Notes: generated by a model not told the origin, from the letters alone. Shown: positions 1 to 8,725, counted from the stretch's first letter. The stretch: 64,000 nucleotides of DNA from Streptomyces spinosisporus (GCF_022698145.1 NZ_JALDAX010000001.1:496001-560000); one strand, 5' to 3'. A program made the numbers and translations.

Positions 1-39
1 CTCAGGCTAAGAGCCCCACGCCCCGGCCGCCTCACGCCC

Positions 40-1248
40 CTACTGCCGGTACCCGCCGAGGAACCGCCCGATCCGGCCGATCGCCGCTTCCAGGTCGTCC
101 GCGTGGGGGAGGGTGAGGATGCGGAAGTGGTCCGGGCTGGGCCAGTTGAAGCCGGTGCCCTGGACGACCTGGATCTTCTCCCGCAGCAGCAGGTCCAGGA
201 CGAACTTCTCGTCGTCGTGGATCTTGTGCACCGCGGGGTCGATGCGCGGGAACGCGTACAACGCGCCCTTGGGCTTCACGCACGACACCCCGGGGATCTC
301 GTTGAGCTTCTCCCAGGCGACATTGCGCTGTTCGTGCAGCCGTCCGCCGGGCGCGGTCAGCTCGTGGATGGACTGGCGCCCGCCGAGCGCGGCCTGGATG
401 GCGTACTGGGCGGGCGCGTTGGCGCACAGCCGCATGGAGGCCAGCATGGTCAGGCCCTCCAGATAGTCGCGGGCGTGCTGCTGGGGCCCGGTCACCACCA
501 GCCAGCCCGAGCGGAAGCCGGCCACCCGGTAGGTCTTCGACAGCCCGCAGAAGGTGAGGACGACCAGGTCGGGCGCGAGGGTCGCGACCGGGTGGTGCAC
601 GGCGTCGTCGTACAGGATCCGGTCGTAGATCTCGTCGGCGAAGACCATCAGGCCGTGGCGGCGGGCGAGATCGAGGATGCCCTCCAGGATCTCCTTGGGG
701 TAGACCGCGCCGGTGGGGTTGTTCGGGTTGATGATGACCACGGCCTTCGTACGGTCCGTGATCTTCGCCGCCATGTCCGCCAGGTCCGGGTACCAGTCGG
801 CCTGTTCGTCGCACAGGTAGTGGACCGCCTTGCCGCCGGCCAGCGTCGTCACGGCCGTCCACAGCGGGAAGTCGGGGGCGGGCACGAGGATTTCGTCGCC
901 GTCCTCGACCAGCGCCTGTACGGCCATGGAGACCAGCTCGGAGACGCCGTTGCCGAGGAAGACGTCGTCGACGCCGACCTCCAGACCCAGGTCCTGGTAG
1001 CGCTGGGCGACGGCCCGGCGGGCCGACAGGATGCCGCGCGAGTCCGTGTAGCCGTGCGCCTGCGGGAGCATCCGGATCATGTCCTGGAGGATCTCCTCCG
1101 GCGCCTCGAACCCGAAGAGGGCCGGGTTGCCGGTGTTCAGGCGCAGCACGCTGTGGCCCGCCTCCTCCAGCGCGTTGGCGTGCTCGATCACCGGTCCGCG
1201 GATCTCGTAGCAGACCTCGCTGAGCTTGTTCGACTGCCGGAACTCCAT
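40..1248 (-). CDS. AlaA-like PLP-dependent aminotransferase
   Basis: A 402-residue fold-type I aminotransferase of the alanine/aspartate class. The PLP-binding landmarks are in order: NPNNPTG near residues 174-180, DEIY at 205-208, and the Schiff-base lysine K238 in GLSKTYRVAGFR. The N-terminus (MEFRQSNKLSEVCYEIRGPV) closely follows the AlaA/YfbQ pattern, so transfer between alanine or glutamate and 2-oxo acids in the cytosol is the expected reaction. Exact substrates cannot be read from sequence. The gene is divergent from the HxlR regulator at 1336, and the two share an 87-bp gap holding two palindromes, so shared control is plausible. The start is the ATG at 1248. Its stop lies 39 bp from the left edge, and nothing can be assigned to those 39 bases. 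Confidence 0.9.
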   Translation of the reverse strand: MEFRQSNKLSEVCYEIRGPVIEHANALEEAGHSVLRLNTGNPALFGFEAPEEILQDMIRMLPQAHGYTDSRGILSARRAVAQRYQDLGLEVGVDDVFLGNGVSELVSMAVQALVEDGDEILVPAPDFPLWTAVTTLAGGKAVHYLCDEQADWYPDLADMAAKITDRTKAVVIINPNNPTGAVYPKEILEGILDLARRHGLMVFADEIYDRILYDDAVHHPVATLAPDLVVLTFCGLSKTYRVAGFRSGWLVVTGPQQHARDYLEGLTMLASMRLCANAPAQYAIQAALGGRQSIHELTAPGGRLHEQRNVAWEKLNEIPGVSCVKPKGALYAFPRIDPAVHKIHDDEKFVLDLLLREKIQVVQGTGFNWPSPDHFRILTLPHADDLEAAIGRIGRFLGGYRQ

Positions 1249-1278
1249 GCGCGCTCGCCCCTCCGGTTTCCTGTGTTG

Positions 1279-1313
1279 CTTGGTTTTACCAAGTAGCCGC
1301 TTGGAAAGTCCAA
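1279..1313. promoter_or_regulatory. Two spaced palindromes, candidate HxlR operators
   Basis: TTGGT-TTT-ACCAA at 1280-1292 (extended by one C/G pair to 1279-1293) and TTGGA-AAG-TCCAA at 1301-1313. Both are perfect 5-3-5 inverted repeats with the same TTGG/CCAA ends, and their starts are 21 bp apart, two helical turns. The second overlaps the likely -35 of the HxlR gene. This is the arrangement expected for two dimers of a winged-helix regulator on one face of the DNA. Assigning the sites to the adjacent HxlR protein is inference. Confidence 0.6.
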
Positions 1314-1336
1314 CAACTTGTCTAGACTGCGTCGCA
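1301..1336 (+). promoter_or_regulatory. Probable leaderless promoter of the HxlR gene
   Basis: TTGGAA (1301-1306), a 16-bp spacer, then TAGACT (1323-1328), with the ATG seven bases further on at 1336. Transcription would start at or next to the start codon, giving a leaderless mRNA. There is no Shine-Dalgarno sequence before the ATG, which fits. Confidence 0.5.
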
Positions 1337-1968
1337 TGTCACGACGCCGAAGCTACGACCAGTACTGTTCCGCCGCCCGCGCCCTGGACCTCGTCGGCGA
1401 CCGCTGGACGCTGCTGATCGTCCGGGAGCTGCTGGCCGGTCCCCGCCGTTATACGGACCTGCACGCGGACCTGCCCGGCGTGAGCACGGACGTACTCGCC
1501 TCCCGGCTGAAGGACATGGAGCGCGACGGGCTGTCGACGAGGCGCAGGCTGCCGCCGCCGGGTGTCGCGTACGTCTACGAACTGACCGCGCGGGGACGGC
1601 AGTTGCTCCCCGTTCTGCAGGCGCTCGGCGTGTGGGGCCAGGGCGAACTGGGCGAGCGGCGGCCCACGGACGCGCTGCGGGCCCACTGGTTCGCGCTGCC
1701 GCTGCTGCGCGCGCTGGAAGGGGAGGGGGAGGGGCTCGTCGAAGTGCGCCTGGAGGAAGGGGTCTTCCATCTGCACGTCGGTGCACAGGACGGACCCGTC
1801 TACGGCGACGGGGAGGCCCCCGGTGAGCCCGACGCCCGGCTGGTCCTCGATGCCGGCACCTGTGCGGCGCTCAGCCGCGGGGAGTCGAGCCTGACCGAGG
1901 CGGTGCGCGCGGGGCGGGTCACGGTGACCGGCGACGGCACCCTCGCGAAGGCCCTGCGGGAGGCGTGA
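1336..1968 (+). CDS. HxlR-family winged-helix regulator with SCP2-like C-terminus
   Basis: A 210-residue protein. Residues about 5-100 are an HxlR winged helix, with CSAARALDLVGDRWTLLIVREL followed by LASRLKDMERDGL and the wing. The remaining half resembles the SCP2 sterol-carrier-like domain that many actinomycete HxlR proteins carry as a probable ligand pocket. HxlR proteins are homodimeric regulators, often of redox or aromatic metabolism. The divergent aminotransferase and the double palindrome upstream make autoregulation and control of that gene the simplest reading. A TTG at 1318 is in frame, but the ATG at 1336 fits the leaderless promoter better. Confidence 0.85.
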   Translation: MSRRRSYDQYCSAARALDLVGDRWTLLIVRELLAGPRRYTDLHADLPGVSTDVLASRLKDMERDGLSTRRRLPPPGVAYVYELTARGRQLLPVLQALGVWGQGELGERRPTDALRAHWFALPLLRALEGEGEGLVEVRLEEGVFHLHVGAQDGPVYGDGEAPGEPDARLVLDAGTCAALSRGESSLTEAVRAGRVTVTGDGTLAKALREA

Positions 1969-2028
1969 GGCACGGCAACGGCACGGGCCCGCCGAACCGA
2001 TGGTCGCGACGGGCCCCATGACGATGTG

Positions 2029-2838
2029 TCAGGCCCCCGGCGGCACCCGCCCGGGCCGACCCGACCCCCGCGTCAGCGCATACCCGCCGACGCCCGCGAG
2101 CGCGGCCAGCACCCCGCCCACCGCGGTCCACACCCACCGGTCGGACCACCAGCCGGACGCCCATCCGTCCTCGGGCTCAAGGCCGGCCAGTACGGCGGAC
2201 TTCGCCGCATCCCCGTCGTCCTCACCGGACTTGGACGTCACCGCGATCCCCGGCACCAACGGCTCCGCCAGCGAGCCGTCGACCGCCGCCGAGCCGCCGA
2301 CGTCCTTGGAGCCGACCCGGACCGAGGCGCTGATCGGCTGCCCCAGGTCGGCCGTCGCCACATTCAGCGCGGTCAGGCGCACGTAGTACGTGCCGGGCAG
2401 CGGGTCGTTCGCCCACGGCTCGGACCAGGAACGCACCGTACGCAGCGTGCAGGACAGGTCGACCGAGGCCGCGCCCTGCGCCGCGGTGCGCGTCTGCGCC
2501 CCGTACTGGCAGGCCTGACGGCGGCGCAGGCCGTCGTACACGTCGATCTGCCAGCTCTGCGCGGCGTGCGCGTCCGGCAACTTGACGGTCGCCCGCACCG
2601 TGGGGCGCTGACCGGCATCCGCGGGGAACGACCAGTACAGGTAGTCGCCCGTGGAGGCGCTCGCCGTGGCCTGCTGCCCCTGCTCGACCTCGGCCGCCGT
2701 ACGGAACGACGTACCCGCCGTGGTCGGTGCCGCGTCGTCACCGGACGCGCTCGGCGACGGTGCGGAGTCGGCGACGGCCGGGGGGACGGCGAGCGCGAAC
2801 AGCAGCGCCGTGGCGCCCAACACACGTGTGATCCGCAT
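2029..2838 (-). CDS. Secreted, C-terminally anchored protein
   Basis: A 269-residue protein of no recognised family. It has a Sec signal (MRITRVLGATALLFALAVPP..AVADS), an extracytoplasmic region with two Cys residues that could pair, and a C-terminal membrane helix near residues 235-258 followed by a short basic tail. This is a type I topology, with the bulk outside the cell. Its ATG overlaps the stop of the von Willebrand A gene by one base (TGATG), so the two are translationally coupled and probably act together at the membrane. The start at 2838 is preferred to longer upstream readings because it begins the signal peptide. Confidence 0.7.
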   Translation of the reverse strand: MRITRVLGATALLFALAVPPAVADSAPSPSASGDDAAPTTAGTSFRTAAEVEQGQQATASASTGDYLYWSFPADAGQRPTVRATVKLPDAHAAQSWQIDVYDGLRRRQACQYGAQTRTAAQGAASVDLSCTLRTVRSWSEPWANDPLPGTYYVRLTALNVATADLGQPISASVRVGSKDVGGSAAVDGSLAEPLVPGIAVTSKSGEDDGDAAKSAVLAGLEPEDGWASGWWSDRWVWTAVGGVLAALAGVGGYALTRGSGRPGRVPPGA

Positions 2839-4103
2839 CAGTTGGTCCTCCAGACCGCGACCCGCCAGCGTGACACCCAGCCCCAGACCAGACCCGCGAG
2901 GAAGCCGGCCAGGACCACGACGCCGAGCAGCCACCAGCCGCGGCCGAGGCCGAAGGAGGCCACGTCGTCCGCCTGCGAGGGACCGTCGACCACGTCGACG
3001 GTGAGTTCGACCGGCAGGCCCGGCGTGGTCTTCACACCGGACGCCGCCGAGAAGGAGTTGGTGACCTGAAGACACACGGTCTCCGCGGGCGCGTCCTCGT
3101 CGTCGCCCTCCGCCTTGGGGTAGCGCAGGCCCGTGGAGAGCACGTCCGTACGGCCGTTGCCCGCCGCCTCACCGCGCACGATCTCGCGGCCGTGGACCGT
3201 GACCGCCCGCAGCAGCACCCCGTAGTCCGGCTGCACGGACCGGTCCGCGGCGACGGACACCGAGGCGCGCAGCTCCTGGCCGGGCTCCACGTCCACCTTG
3301 TACCAGCGCTGCTGCCCGAACTCCTCGCGGTCGGTGTACAGACCGGACTTCAGCGCGGGCGCGTCCGTGCACTGACCGGCGCCCTCGGTGGCCACCGGCG
3401 TCACCACCGGATCGGCCGCGCGGTCCACCAACTGGTTGACTTTGTCGGTGAGTTCGTCCGTGTGCTCGACCGAGGTGTAGGTGCCGCCGGTCGCCTCGGC
3501 GATACAGCTGAGCTGCTTGCGCAGCTTGGTGTTCGGGACCAGACCGAGGGTGTCGATGGTCAGGCCGATGCCCTTGGCCGCGATCCCGCGGGCCACCTCG
3601 CACGGGTCGAGCGGCGCGCAGGTGTCCTCGCCGTCGCTGATCAGCACGATCCGCTTGGAGCCCGCGTCGGTGCCGAGGTCGTCCGCCGCCTTCAGCAGGG
3701 CCGGACCGATCGGCGTCCAGCCGGTCGGCGAGAGCGTCGCGACCGCCGTCTTCGCCTCGGTGCGGTCGAGCGTGCTGACCGGGTAGAGCTGCGCGGTGTC
3801 CTTGCAGCCCGTCTTGCGGTCGTCGCCGGGGTAGTTGGCGCCCAGCGTGCGGATGCCGAGCTGGACCTCCTCGGGGGTCGCGTCCAGCACCTCGTTGAAC
3901 GCCTGCTTCGCCGCCGCCATCCGGGTCCCGCCGTCGATGTCCCGGGCCCGCATCGAGCCGCTGACGTCGAGCACGAGGTCGACCTTGGGCGTGGCCTCGC
4001 CCGTGGGTTCGCCGGCGCGCGCCGCGGCCGGGAACGCGAGCCCGGCCGCCAGGGTGGCGAGCAGGGCGCACACTCCTGCCGCCAGCCGTTGTGTTCTGAT
4101 CAT
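2838..4103 (-). CDS. Membrane-anchored von Willebrand factor A protein
   Basis: A 421-residue protein with a signal peptide (cleavage near ARAG, residue 30), then a vWA domain with an intact MIDAS: DVSGSM (residues about 46-51), a TGWTPIGPAL segment and SDGED. A Cys-containing beta-rich region follows, then a C-terminal transmembrane helix near residues 390-412 with a basic tail. Such Streptomyces proteins are surface-exposed and the MIDAS binds a divalent cation and partner proteins; the partner here is unknown. The coupled downstream gene at 2029-2838 has the same signal-plus-anchor layout and similar Cys-containing outer sequence, so the two may form one complex. Confidence 0.85.
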   Translation of the reverse strand: MIRTQRLAAGVCALLATLAAGLAFPAAARAGEPTGEATPKVDLVLDVSGSMRARDIDGGTRMAAAKQAFNEVLDATPEEVQLGIRTLGANYPGDDRKTGCKDTAQLYPVSTLDRTEAKTAVATLSPTGWTPIGPALLKAADDLGTDAGSKRIVLISDGEDTCAPLDPCEVARGIAAKGIGLTIDTLGLVPNTKLRKQLSCIAEATGGTYTSVEHTDELTDKVNQLVDRAADPVVTPVATEGAGQCTDAPALKSGLYTDREEFGQQRWYKVDVEPGQELRASVSVAADRSVQPDYGVLLRAVTVHGREIVRGEAAGNGRTDVLSTGLRYPKAEGDDEDAPAETVCLQVTNSFSAASGVKTTPGLPVELTVDVVDGPSQADDVASFGLGRGWWLLGVVVLAGFLAGLVWGWVSRWRVAVWRTN

Positions 4104-4119
4104 CGGCGGATCTTATTGA

Positions 4120-6177
4120 TCAGATGCGCCGGGCTCCAAAACGGGGGTGCGGCGCAAGGGGGTTGGGCAGCCGCGCCCACTGGTCACCGGGTGTTCCCGG
4201 CGACATCCGCATCAGCGTCAGCGCCTTCGCGGGCAGCGGCTCCTCGACGAGCGCGGCCAGGTCGGGGGTGCGCGGCAGATCCCGTACCGCCGCCTCCAGC
4301 GCCGTCCCCAGCGCCTGCGCCGAACCCGCGGTGGCCGCCAGGGCGCCCGCCACCAGCGAGCCGAACAGCTTGCGGCGCAGCGCCGTCTCGTCGTCCGTGA
4401 CGATCCGTCCGGTCAGCTCCGGGACCGGTATGCCGTGCCGGGCGAGCCGGGCCGGAGAGACGCGGATGTCGGCGAGGTCGCGGTAGACCAGACGCAGCGG
4501 GGCACCCGTCGGGGAGAGGACGACCAGCAGGTTCTGACCGTGCGCCTCCAGGGCCACACCCAGCTCCAGCAGGCGCAGGCCGACGGTGAGGGTGAGACGG
4601 GTGAAGTCGGCGAGCCAGGCGGGGGATTCGGGCAGGCCGGTGGTGGCGAGCGCGGCCACCGGCACGACACGCTCACCCCGGCCCGTCGCCGCGTACGTCT
4701 GCGGGGACTCCCGTAGTACGACCGCGAGGTCGGGCGTCCCGGCCGCGGCCGCGCCCAACGTCCGGGTGACGTGCAGCAATCCGTCCGCACGGGCCGCCAG
4801 CGACTCGGCGAACGACGACAGAAGGGCCGAAAGCCCCACCGAGTAGACCGAGATGTCCCGCACCGAGGACGTCAGCCGAGCACTCAGCGCGGTCTTCACA
4901 TGCAGCCCACCGGGCACGGCGAGCGTACGCAGGGACATCAGGGGGTGCGCCGCGATACCTCCGTCACGGATGCCCGGGGCGCCCGCGTGCTGCCCGGCGG
5001 GGGTGCGCGGGGCGCCCGCGCGTTGCCCCGCGGGGATGTGTGGGTCGACCGCGTGCTGCCCGTCAGGGTTTTCAGGGCCACCCGCGTGCCGCCCGGCAGG
5101 GTTGTCCGGGCTGCCCGCGCGTTGCCCGGCAGGGACGTCCGGACTACCCGCCCGCTGCCGGTCACGGATGTTGGGGCCGCCCGCCCGCTGCCGGTCACGG
5201 ATGTCCGGGCCACCCGCGCGCTGCCCGTCTGGGGCGTTCGGGCCGCCGGCCCGTTCCCCGCCGGGGACGTCCGGACCACCCGCCTGCTGCCGGTCACGGA
5301 CGTCCGGGGCACCCGCGTGCTGCCCGCCGGGGACGTCCGGACCGCCCGCCCGTTCCCCGGCAGGGATGTCCGGGCCGCCCGCCCGCCGCCCGCCAGTGAC
5401 GTCCGGACCGCCCGCCCGCTCCCCGGCAGGGATGCCCGGACCACCCGCCCGCTCCCCGCCCCCACCCCGGTTCAGCACATGTGCCGTCTGCCAGGGATGT
5501 ACCGGCAGCAACAGCTGCCCTCCGTCCCGTAGTTCGTCCGGCCACTCCCCGGTCACCAGGCAGTCCGACGCCCGCACCGGGACCGTGCCCAGGTGCACGA
5601 TCGGCTGGTGCTCGGGGCCGTACGCGAGCTGTTCGGCGGCCGAGAAGCCGGGCCGGGAACGGCAGTTCGGGTGGTACGGATGCCCGTCCACCACCCGTTG
5701 CTCCCACTCCCAGTCGGACAGCGGCCACTCTTCCGAGAGGGGTTCCGCTCCGGCCCGCGACAGCGCCAACGACGCGACGCTGTGCGCGAGTTCGGCCGCG
5801 AAGTCGTCACCGTGCGGTACGGCGAGAGCGGTCATCAGCCGCGCCGGATGGTCGTACGCCGTGCCGTCGAGGTGGACGACGGTGACGTACGCGTCGGTGG
5901 CGTACGGGTCCGCGGCCGGACCGTGCAGCCGCCGCCCGTCGCGCAGCCGCAGCGTGAGCCCGTCGCGGATTCGCTCCCGGCCCGTGATCCACGGCAGCGG
6001 CTCATGCGCCAGCGCCCGCCACAGCCGGGTCAGCACCGCCGCCCGGGCGCCCGGCAGCCGGTTCGCGTACCGTGACAGCAGGTCGGGGCGGATCTCGGCC
6101 AGCTCGTCGGCGATCTCGGCCTCCGCGGGGTGGGGACGGTGCACAGGCGGGCTCCTCGGGTACGAACAGGGCGTCAC
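4120..6177 (-). CDS. IucA/IucC-type siderophore synthetase with a repeat insert
   Basis: A NRPS-independent siderophore (NIS) synthetase, about 685 residues. This family adenylates a carboxylate and joins it to an amine or hydroxylamine. Landmarks are GHPYHPNCRSRPGF, LLPVHPWQT, SLRTLAVPGGLHVKTALSARLTS split over two stretches, and EAHGQNLLV. Between HPWQ and the SLRT motif lie 15 tandem 11-residue units (4960-5454). Without them the protein is about 520 residues, close to the other synthetase in this window. I chose the GTG at 6177, which stops short of the divergent gene. The product cannot be predicted: no lysine decarboxylase, monooxygenase or transporter is in the window. Confidence 0.85.
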   Translation of the reverse strand: MTPCSYPRSPPVHRPHPAEAEIADELAEIRPDLLSRYANRLPGARAAVLTRLWRALAHEPLPWITGRERIRDGLTLRLRDGRRLHGPAADPYATDAYVTVVHLDGTAYDHPARLMTALAVPHGDDFAAELAHSVASLALSRAGAEPLSEEWPLSDWEWEQRVVDGHPYHPNCRSRPGFSAAEQLAYGPEHQPIVHLGTVPVRASDCLVTGEWPDELRDGGQLLLPVHPWQTAHVLNRGGGGERAGGPGIPAGERAGGPDVTGGRRAGGPDIPAGERAGGPDVPGGQHAGAPDVRDRQQAGGPDVPGGERAGGPNAPDGQRAGGPDIRDRQRAGGPNIRDRQRAGSPDVPAGQRAGSPDNPAGRHAGGPENPDGQHAVDPHIPAGQRAGAPRTPAGQHAGAPGIRDGGIAAHPLMSLRTLAVPGGLHVKTALSARLTSSVRDISVYSVGLSALLSSFAESLAARADGLLHVTRTLGAAAAGTPDLAVVLRESPQTYAATGRGERVVPVAALATTGLPESPAWLADFTRLTLTVGLRLLELGVALEAHGQNLLVVLSPTGAPLRLVYRDLADIRVSPARLARHGIPVPELTGRIVTDDETALRRKLFGSLVAGALAATAGSAQALGTALEAAVRDLPRTPDLAALVEEPLPAKALTLMRMSPGTPGDQWARLPNPLAPHPRFGARRI
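4960..5454 (-). repeat. 15 x 33-bp in-frame tandem repeat inside the NIS synthetase
   Basis: Fifteen consecutive 11-residue units on the pattern (E/Q/R)(R/H)AGGPD(V/I)P(A/G)G, without indels, between the HPWQ motif and the SLRT motif. Variants ending RDR or PDG alternate through the array. The unit is Gly/Pro/Ala/Asp-rich and likely disordered. Every unit is a multiple of three, so the reading frame is kept. Confidence 0.95.
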
Positions 6178-6219
6178 GGACAGGGTGCGACGGCATCCAT
6201 ACTGATCGTCTCCGCCCGA

Positions 6220-7758
6220 ATGGACCTCAGGGAACGAGTGGATCGCGTGGTTCTCATCCCCCCGGCACCCGGTGACGACGACGCCGACCGTGCCGACGCG
6301 TACGCGGCCGCGCCGCTGCTCAACTGTCTCCTGCGCGAGGTGGCGGAGCCGATCGCCGAGTCCCGCGCCCACCGCACCTACCGGCTGCCGGGAGTGGACC
6401 GTCTGCTGCGGGTGCGCGCCACCCGCCGCCCCACCGGCCCCGAGGTGTACGCGGCCGGCGGCTGGCACCGCATCGGCCACACCGAGCTGGTCAAACTGGT
6501 CGCCGAGGAACTGCGCCGGCACACGGGCCTGTCCAACCACGAACTGCCCGCCGAGATGATCGACAGCCGGGACGCGGTGGCCGCGCTGCTCGCCGCGCGC
6601 GCCCGGGCGACGGCGCCCGAGGACCCGTATCTGCGCTCAGAGCAGTCGCTCATCACCGGCCACCCGTACCACCCGGCGCCCAAGGCGCGCGGCGGCGGCC
6701 CGGTGGCCGCCTGGCTGCCCTACGCCCCCGAGGCGCACGGCCGATTCCCGCTGGTGCTGCTCGGCGTGCGCGAGGACACCGTCGTCGAGGAGGGCGACAC
6801 CTCGGCGCTGGACGCCCTGGGCGAGGCCCCGCCCGGCTACCGGCTGCTGCCCGCCCACCCCTGGCAGCTGGACCTCGTCGGCCGCGAACTCACGGACGCC
6901 TTCGCGGACGGGCGGCTCGTGCGCCTCGGCACGACCGCCTTCGATGCCTTCCCGACAGCCGCGGTCCGCACGCTGTACGCCCCCGGGCACGATCTGTTCC
7001 TGAAGTTCAGCCTCGATGTGCGCATCACCAATGACATCCGCCGGCTGTGGCGACACGACCTGCACAAGCTCCGCCGGACCGACCGGGCGGCGATGGCGGC
7101 GCTCGGCTCGTTCGACGGGCCCGCCGCCTGGCTGAGCGACCGCGGCTACCGCACGGCCGGCTTCGCCTTCGAGGAGCTCGCCGTCCTCGTCCGCGACGGA
7201 CTGCGGGGCCATCTGCTGCCCGGCGCCACCCCGTTGCTCGCCGCGGGCCTGGTGGAGGGGTTCGCGGGCAGCCCGCTGGAGCGGACCACCGACCCGGACG
7301 CCTGGTGGGAGGCGTATCTGAGGGCCGTCGTACCGCCCGCGCTGGCCGCCTTCGACCGGAACGGGGTCGTGCTCGAAGCCCATCTGCAGAACACGCTGGT
7401 CGCCGTCGACGCCGACGGGCTGCCCGTGCAGGCGCTCTTCCGGGACGCGGAGGGCGTGAAGCTGCTGCCCGACGTGACGCGGGCCGCCGGCTGGGAACGG
7501 CTCGTCTACACGCTGGTCGTCAACCACCTCGTCGAGATCGCCGGCGCCCTGGCGGAACACCACCCCGGCCTCGACCCCTGGCCCGCGGCCCGCCGTGAGT
7601 TCGCCCGCCACGACCTCCCCGAGATCGCCGCCCTGCTCACCGCGCCGACCCTCCCCGGCAAGACCAACCTGCTGCTGCGCTGGACCGGCGCCGACGGCGC
7701 GGACGCCCGCTACCTGCCACTGCCCAACCCGCTGGCCCGGCCCGCACCCGAGCGCTGA
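6220..7758 (+). CDS. IucA/IucC-type siderophore synthetase
   Basis: The second NIS synthetase, 512 residues from the ATG at 6220, divergent from the first with about 42 bp between starts. Motifs run in family order: ITGHPYHPAPKARGG, LLPAHPWQLDL, SLDVRITNDIRR, EAHLQNTLV, and a C-terminal lineup ending LPLPNPLA. It lacks the repeat insert of its neighbour. Paired divergent synthetases suggest two successive condensations of one siderophore. In-frame starts upstream would overlap the divergent gene and are not favoured. Substrates and product are unknown. Confidence 0.87.
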   Translation: MDLRERVDRVVLIPPAPGDDDADRADAYAAAPLLNCLLREVAEPIAESRAHRTYRLPGVDRLLRVRATRRPTGPEVYAAGGWHRIGHTELVKLVAEELRRHTGLSNHELPAEMIDSRDAVAALLAARARATAPEDPYLRSEQSLITGHPYHPAPKARGGGPVAAWLPYAPEAHGRFPLVLLGVREDTVVEEGDTSALDALGEAPPGYRLLPAHPWQLDLVGRELTDAFADGRLVRLGTTAFDAFPTAAVRTLYAPGHDLFLKFSLDVRITNDIRRLWRHDLHKLRRTDRAAMAALGSFDGPAAWLSDRGYRTAGFAFEELAVLVRDGLRGHLLPGATPLLAAGLVEGFAGSPLERTTDPDAWWEAYLRAVVPPALAAFDRNGVVLEAHLQNTLVAVDADGLPVQALFRDAEGVKLLPDVTRAAGWERLVYTLVVNHLVEIAGALAEHHPGLDPWPAARREFARHDLPEIAALLTAPTLPGKTNLLLRWTGADGADARYLPLPNPLARPAPER

Positions 7759-7773
7759 CATACCCTGGCGGGT

Positions 7774-8688
7774 GTGCTGCGCGACGTGACTGCTGTTCGA
7801 TATGTGACCCCCCTGCGGTCGGGCGGCTCCGTGCCCGGCGTCGTCGAGGCCGACGACCTCGGCACCTACGTCGTGAAGTTCACGGGCTCCGCACAGGGCC
7901 GCAAGGCGCTGGTCGCCGAGGTGATCGTCGGCGAACTGGCCCGCGCCCTCGGACTGCGCTTCCCCGAGCTGGTCCTCGTCGACTTCGACCCGGCGGTCGC
8001 CGACAGCGAACCCCACCAGGAGGTGCGCGAACTCCACAGCGCGAGCCGGGGGATCAACCTGGGCATGGACTATCTGCCGGGCGCGCGGGACTTCACCCCC
8101 GAGGTCGCCGCGGCCTTCCCCGTGGACTCCCTGGAGGCGGGCCGGATCGTCTGGCTCGACGCCCTGACCGTGAACGTCGACCGCACGGTCCACAGCTCCA
8201 ACCTGATGATCTGGCCGACACTCGGCGTCGCGCCCCCGCGCCTGTGGCTGATCGACCACGGCGCCGCGCTCGTCTTCCACCACCGCTGGGACGGCACCGA
8301 CCCGGCCAAGTCCTACGACTTCCGGCATCACGCCCTCGGCCAGTACGCCCCGGACGTCCGCGCGGCCGACGCGGAGCTGGCGCCGAAGGTGACGCGCGAG
8401 CTGCTGCGGGAGATCACGCAGGAGGTGCCCGAGGCCTGGCTCGCGGGCGAGGAGGGCTTCACGACACCCGACGAGGTGCGTACCGCGTACGTCGACCATC
8501 TGCACGCGCGCGTGCAGGCCTCCGCGGCCTGGCTGCCCACCGACTTCCCCGCCCCGGAGGAACTCGCCCTGGAGAACGCCGCCCGTGAGGCGCGCAGCCG
8601 GCGGGGCCGCCCCGCCTGGCTCCAGCAGGTCCCCGACCTGCACGGCAAACCGGCGGCCCAGCCGGACTGGACGGCCCACCTGGGGTGA
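7774..8688 (+). CDS. HipA-like kinase-fold protein
   Basis: A 304-residue HipA-family kinase-like protein. Visible landmarks are a YVVKF strand with a candidate ATP-contacting Lys, GMDYLPG, a catalytic-loop-like NVDRTVHSSNLM (about residues 137-148), and IDHGAAL in the place of the DFG motif. The product is smaller than E. coli HipA and lacks its N-terminal domain; no HipB-like antitoxin adjoins it. Kinase activity is therefore plausible but toxin function is not supported. TACCCT at 7761-7766 lies seven bases before the GTG at 7774, suggesting a leaderless mRNA. It converges on malate synthase. Confidence 0.7.
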   Translation: MLRDVTAVRYVTPLRSGGSVPGVVEADDLGTYVVKFTGSAQGRKALVAEVIVGELARALGLRFPELVLVDFDPAVADSEPHQEVRELHSASRGINLGMDYLPGARDFTPEVAAAFPVDSLEAGRIVWLDALTVNVDRTVHSSNLMIWPTLGVAPPRLWLIDHGAALVFHHRWDGTDPAKSYDFRHHALGQYAPDVRAADAELAPKVTRELLREITQEVPEAWLAGEEGFTTPDEVRTAYVDHLHARVQASAAWLPTDFPAPEELALENAAREARSRRGRPAWLQQVPDLHGKPAAQPDWTAHLG

Positions 8689-8725
8689 GCCGCGCAGCAC
8701 GGGGCCGCCGGTCGCCGCGCGCGCT

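Noticed and set aside
103..1296. Long open frame opposite the aminotransferase
   Set aside because: It is a mirror of a conserved gene in GC-rich DNA, has no recognisable domain, and the opposite strand encodes intact PLP motifs.
4960..5454. Regularly spaced 33-bp units, CRISPR-like by eye
   Set aside because: The units are contiguous, vary only slightly, have no spacers, and keep the reading frame of a synthetase.
4120..7758. Complete desferrioxamine-type or aerobactin-type cluster
   Set aside because: There is no lysine decarboxylase, hydroxylase or acyltransferase within the window.
7774..8688. HipBA toxin-antitoxin module
   Set aside because: No HTH antitoxin gene precedes the kinase and the N-terminal HipA domain is missing.
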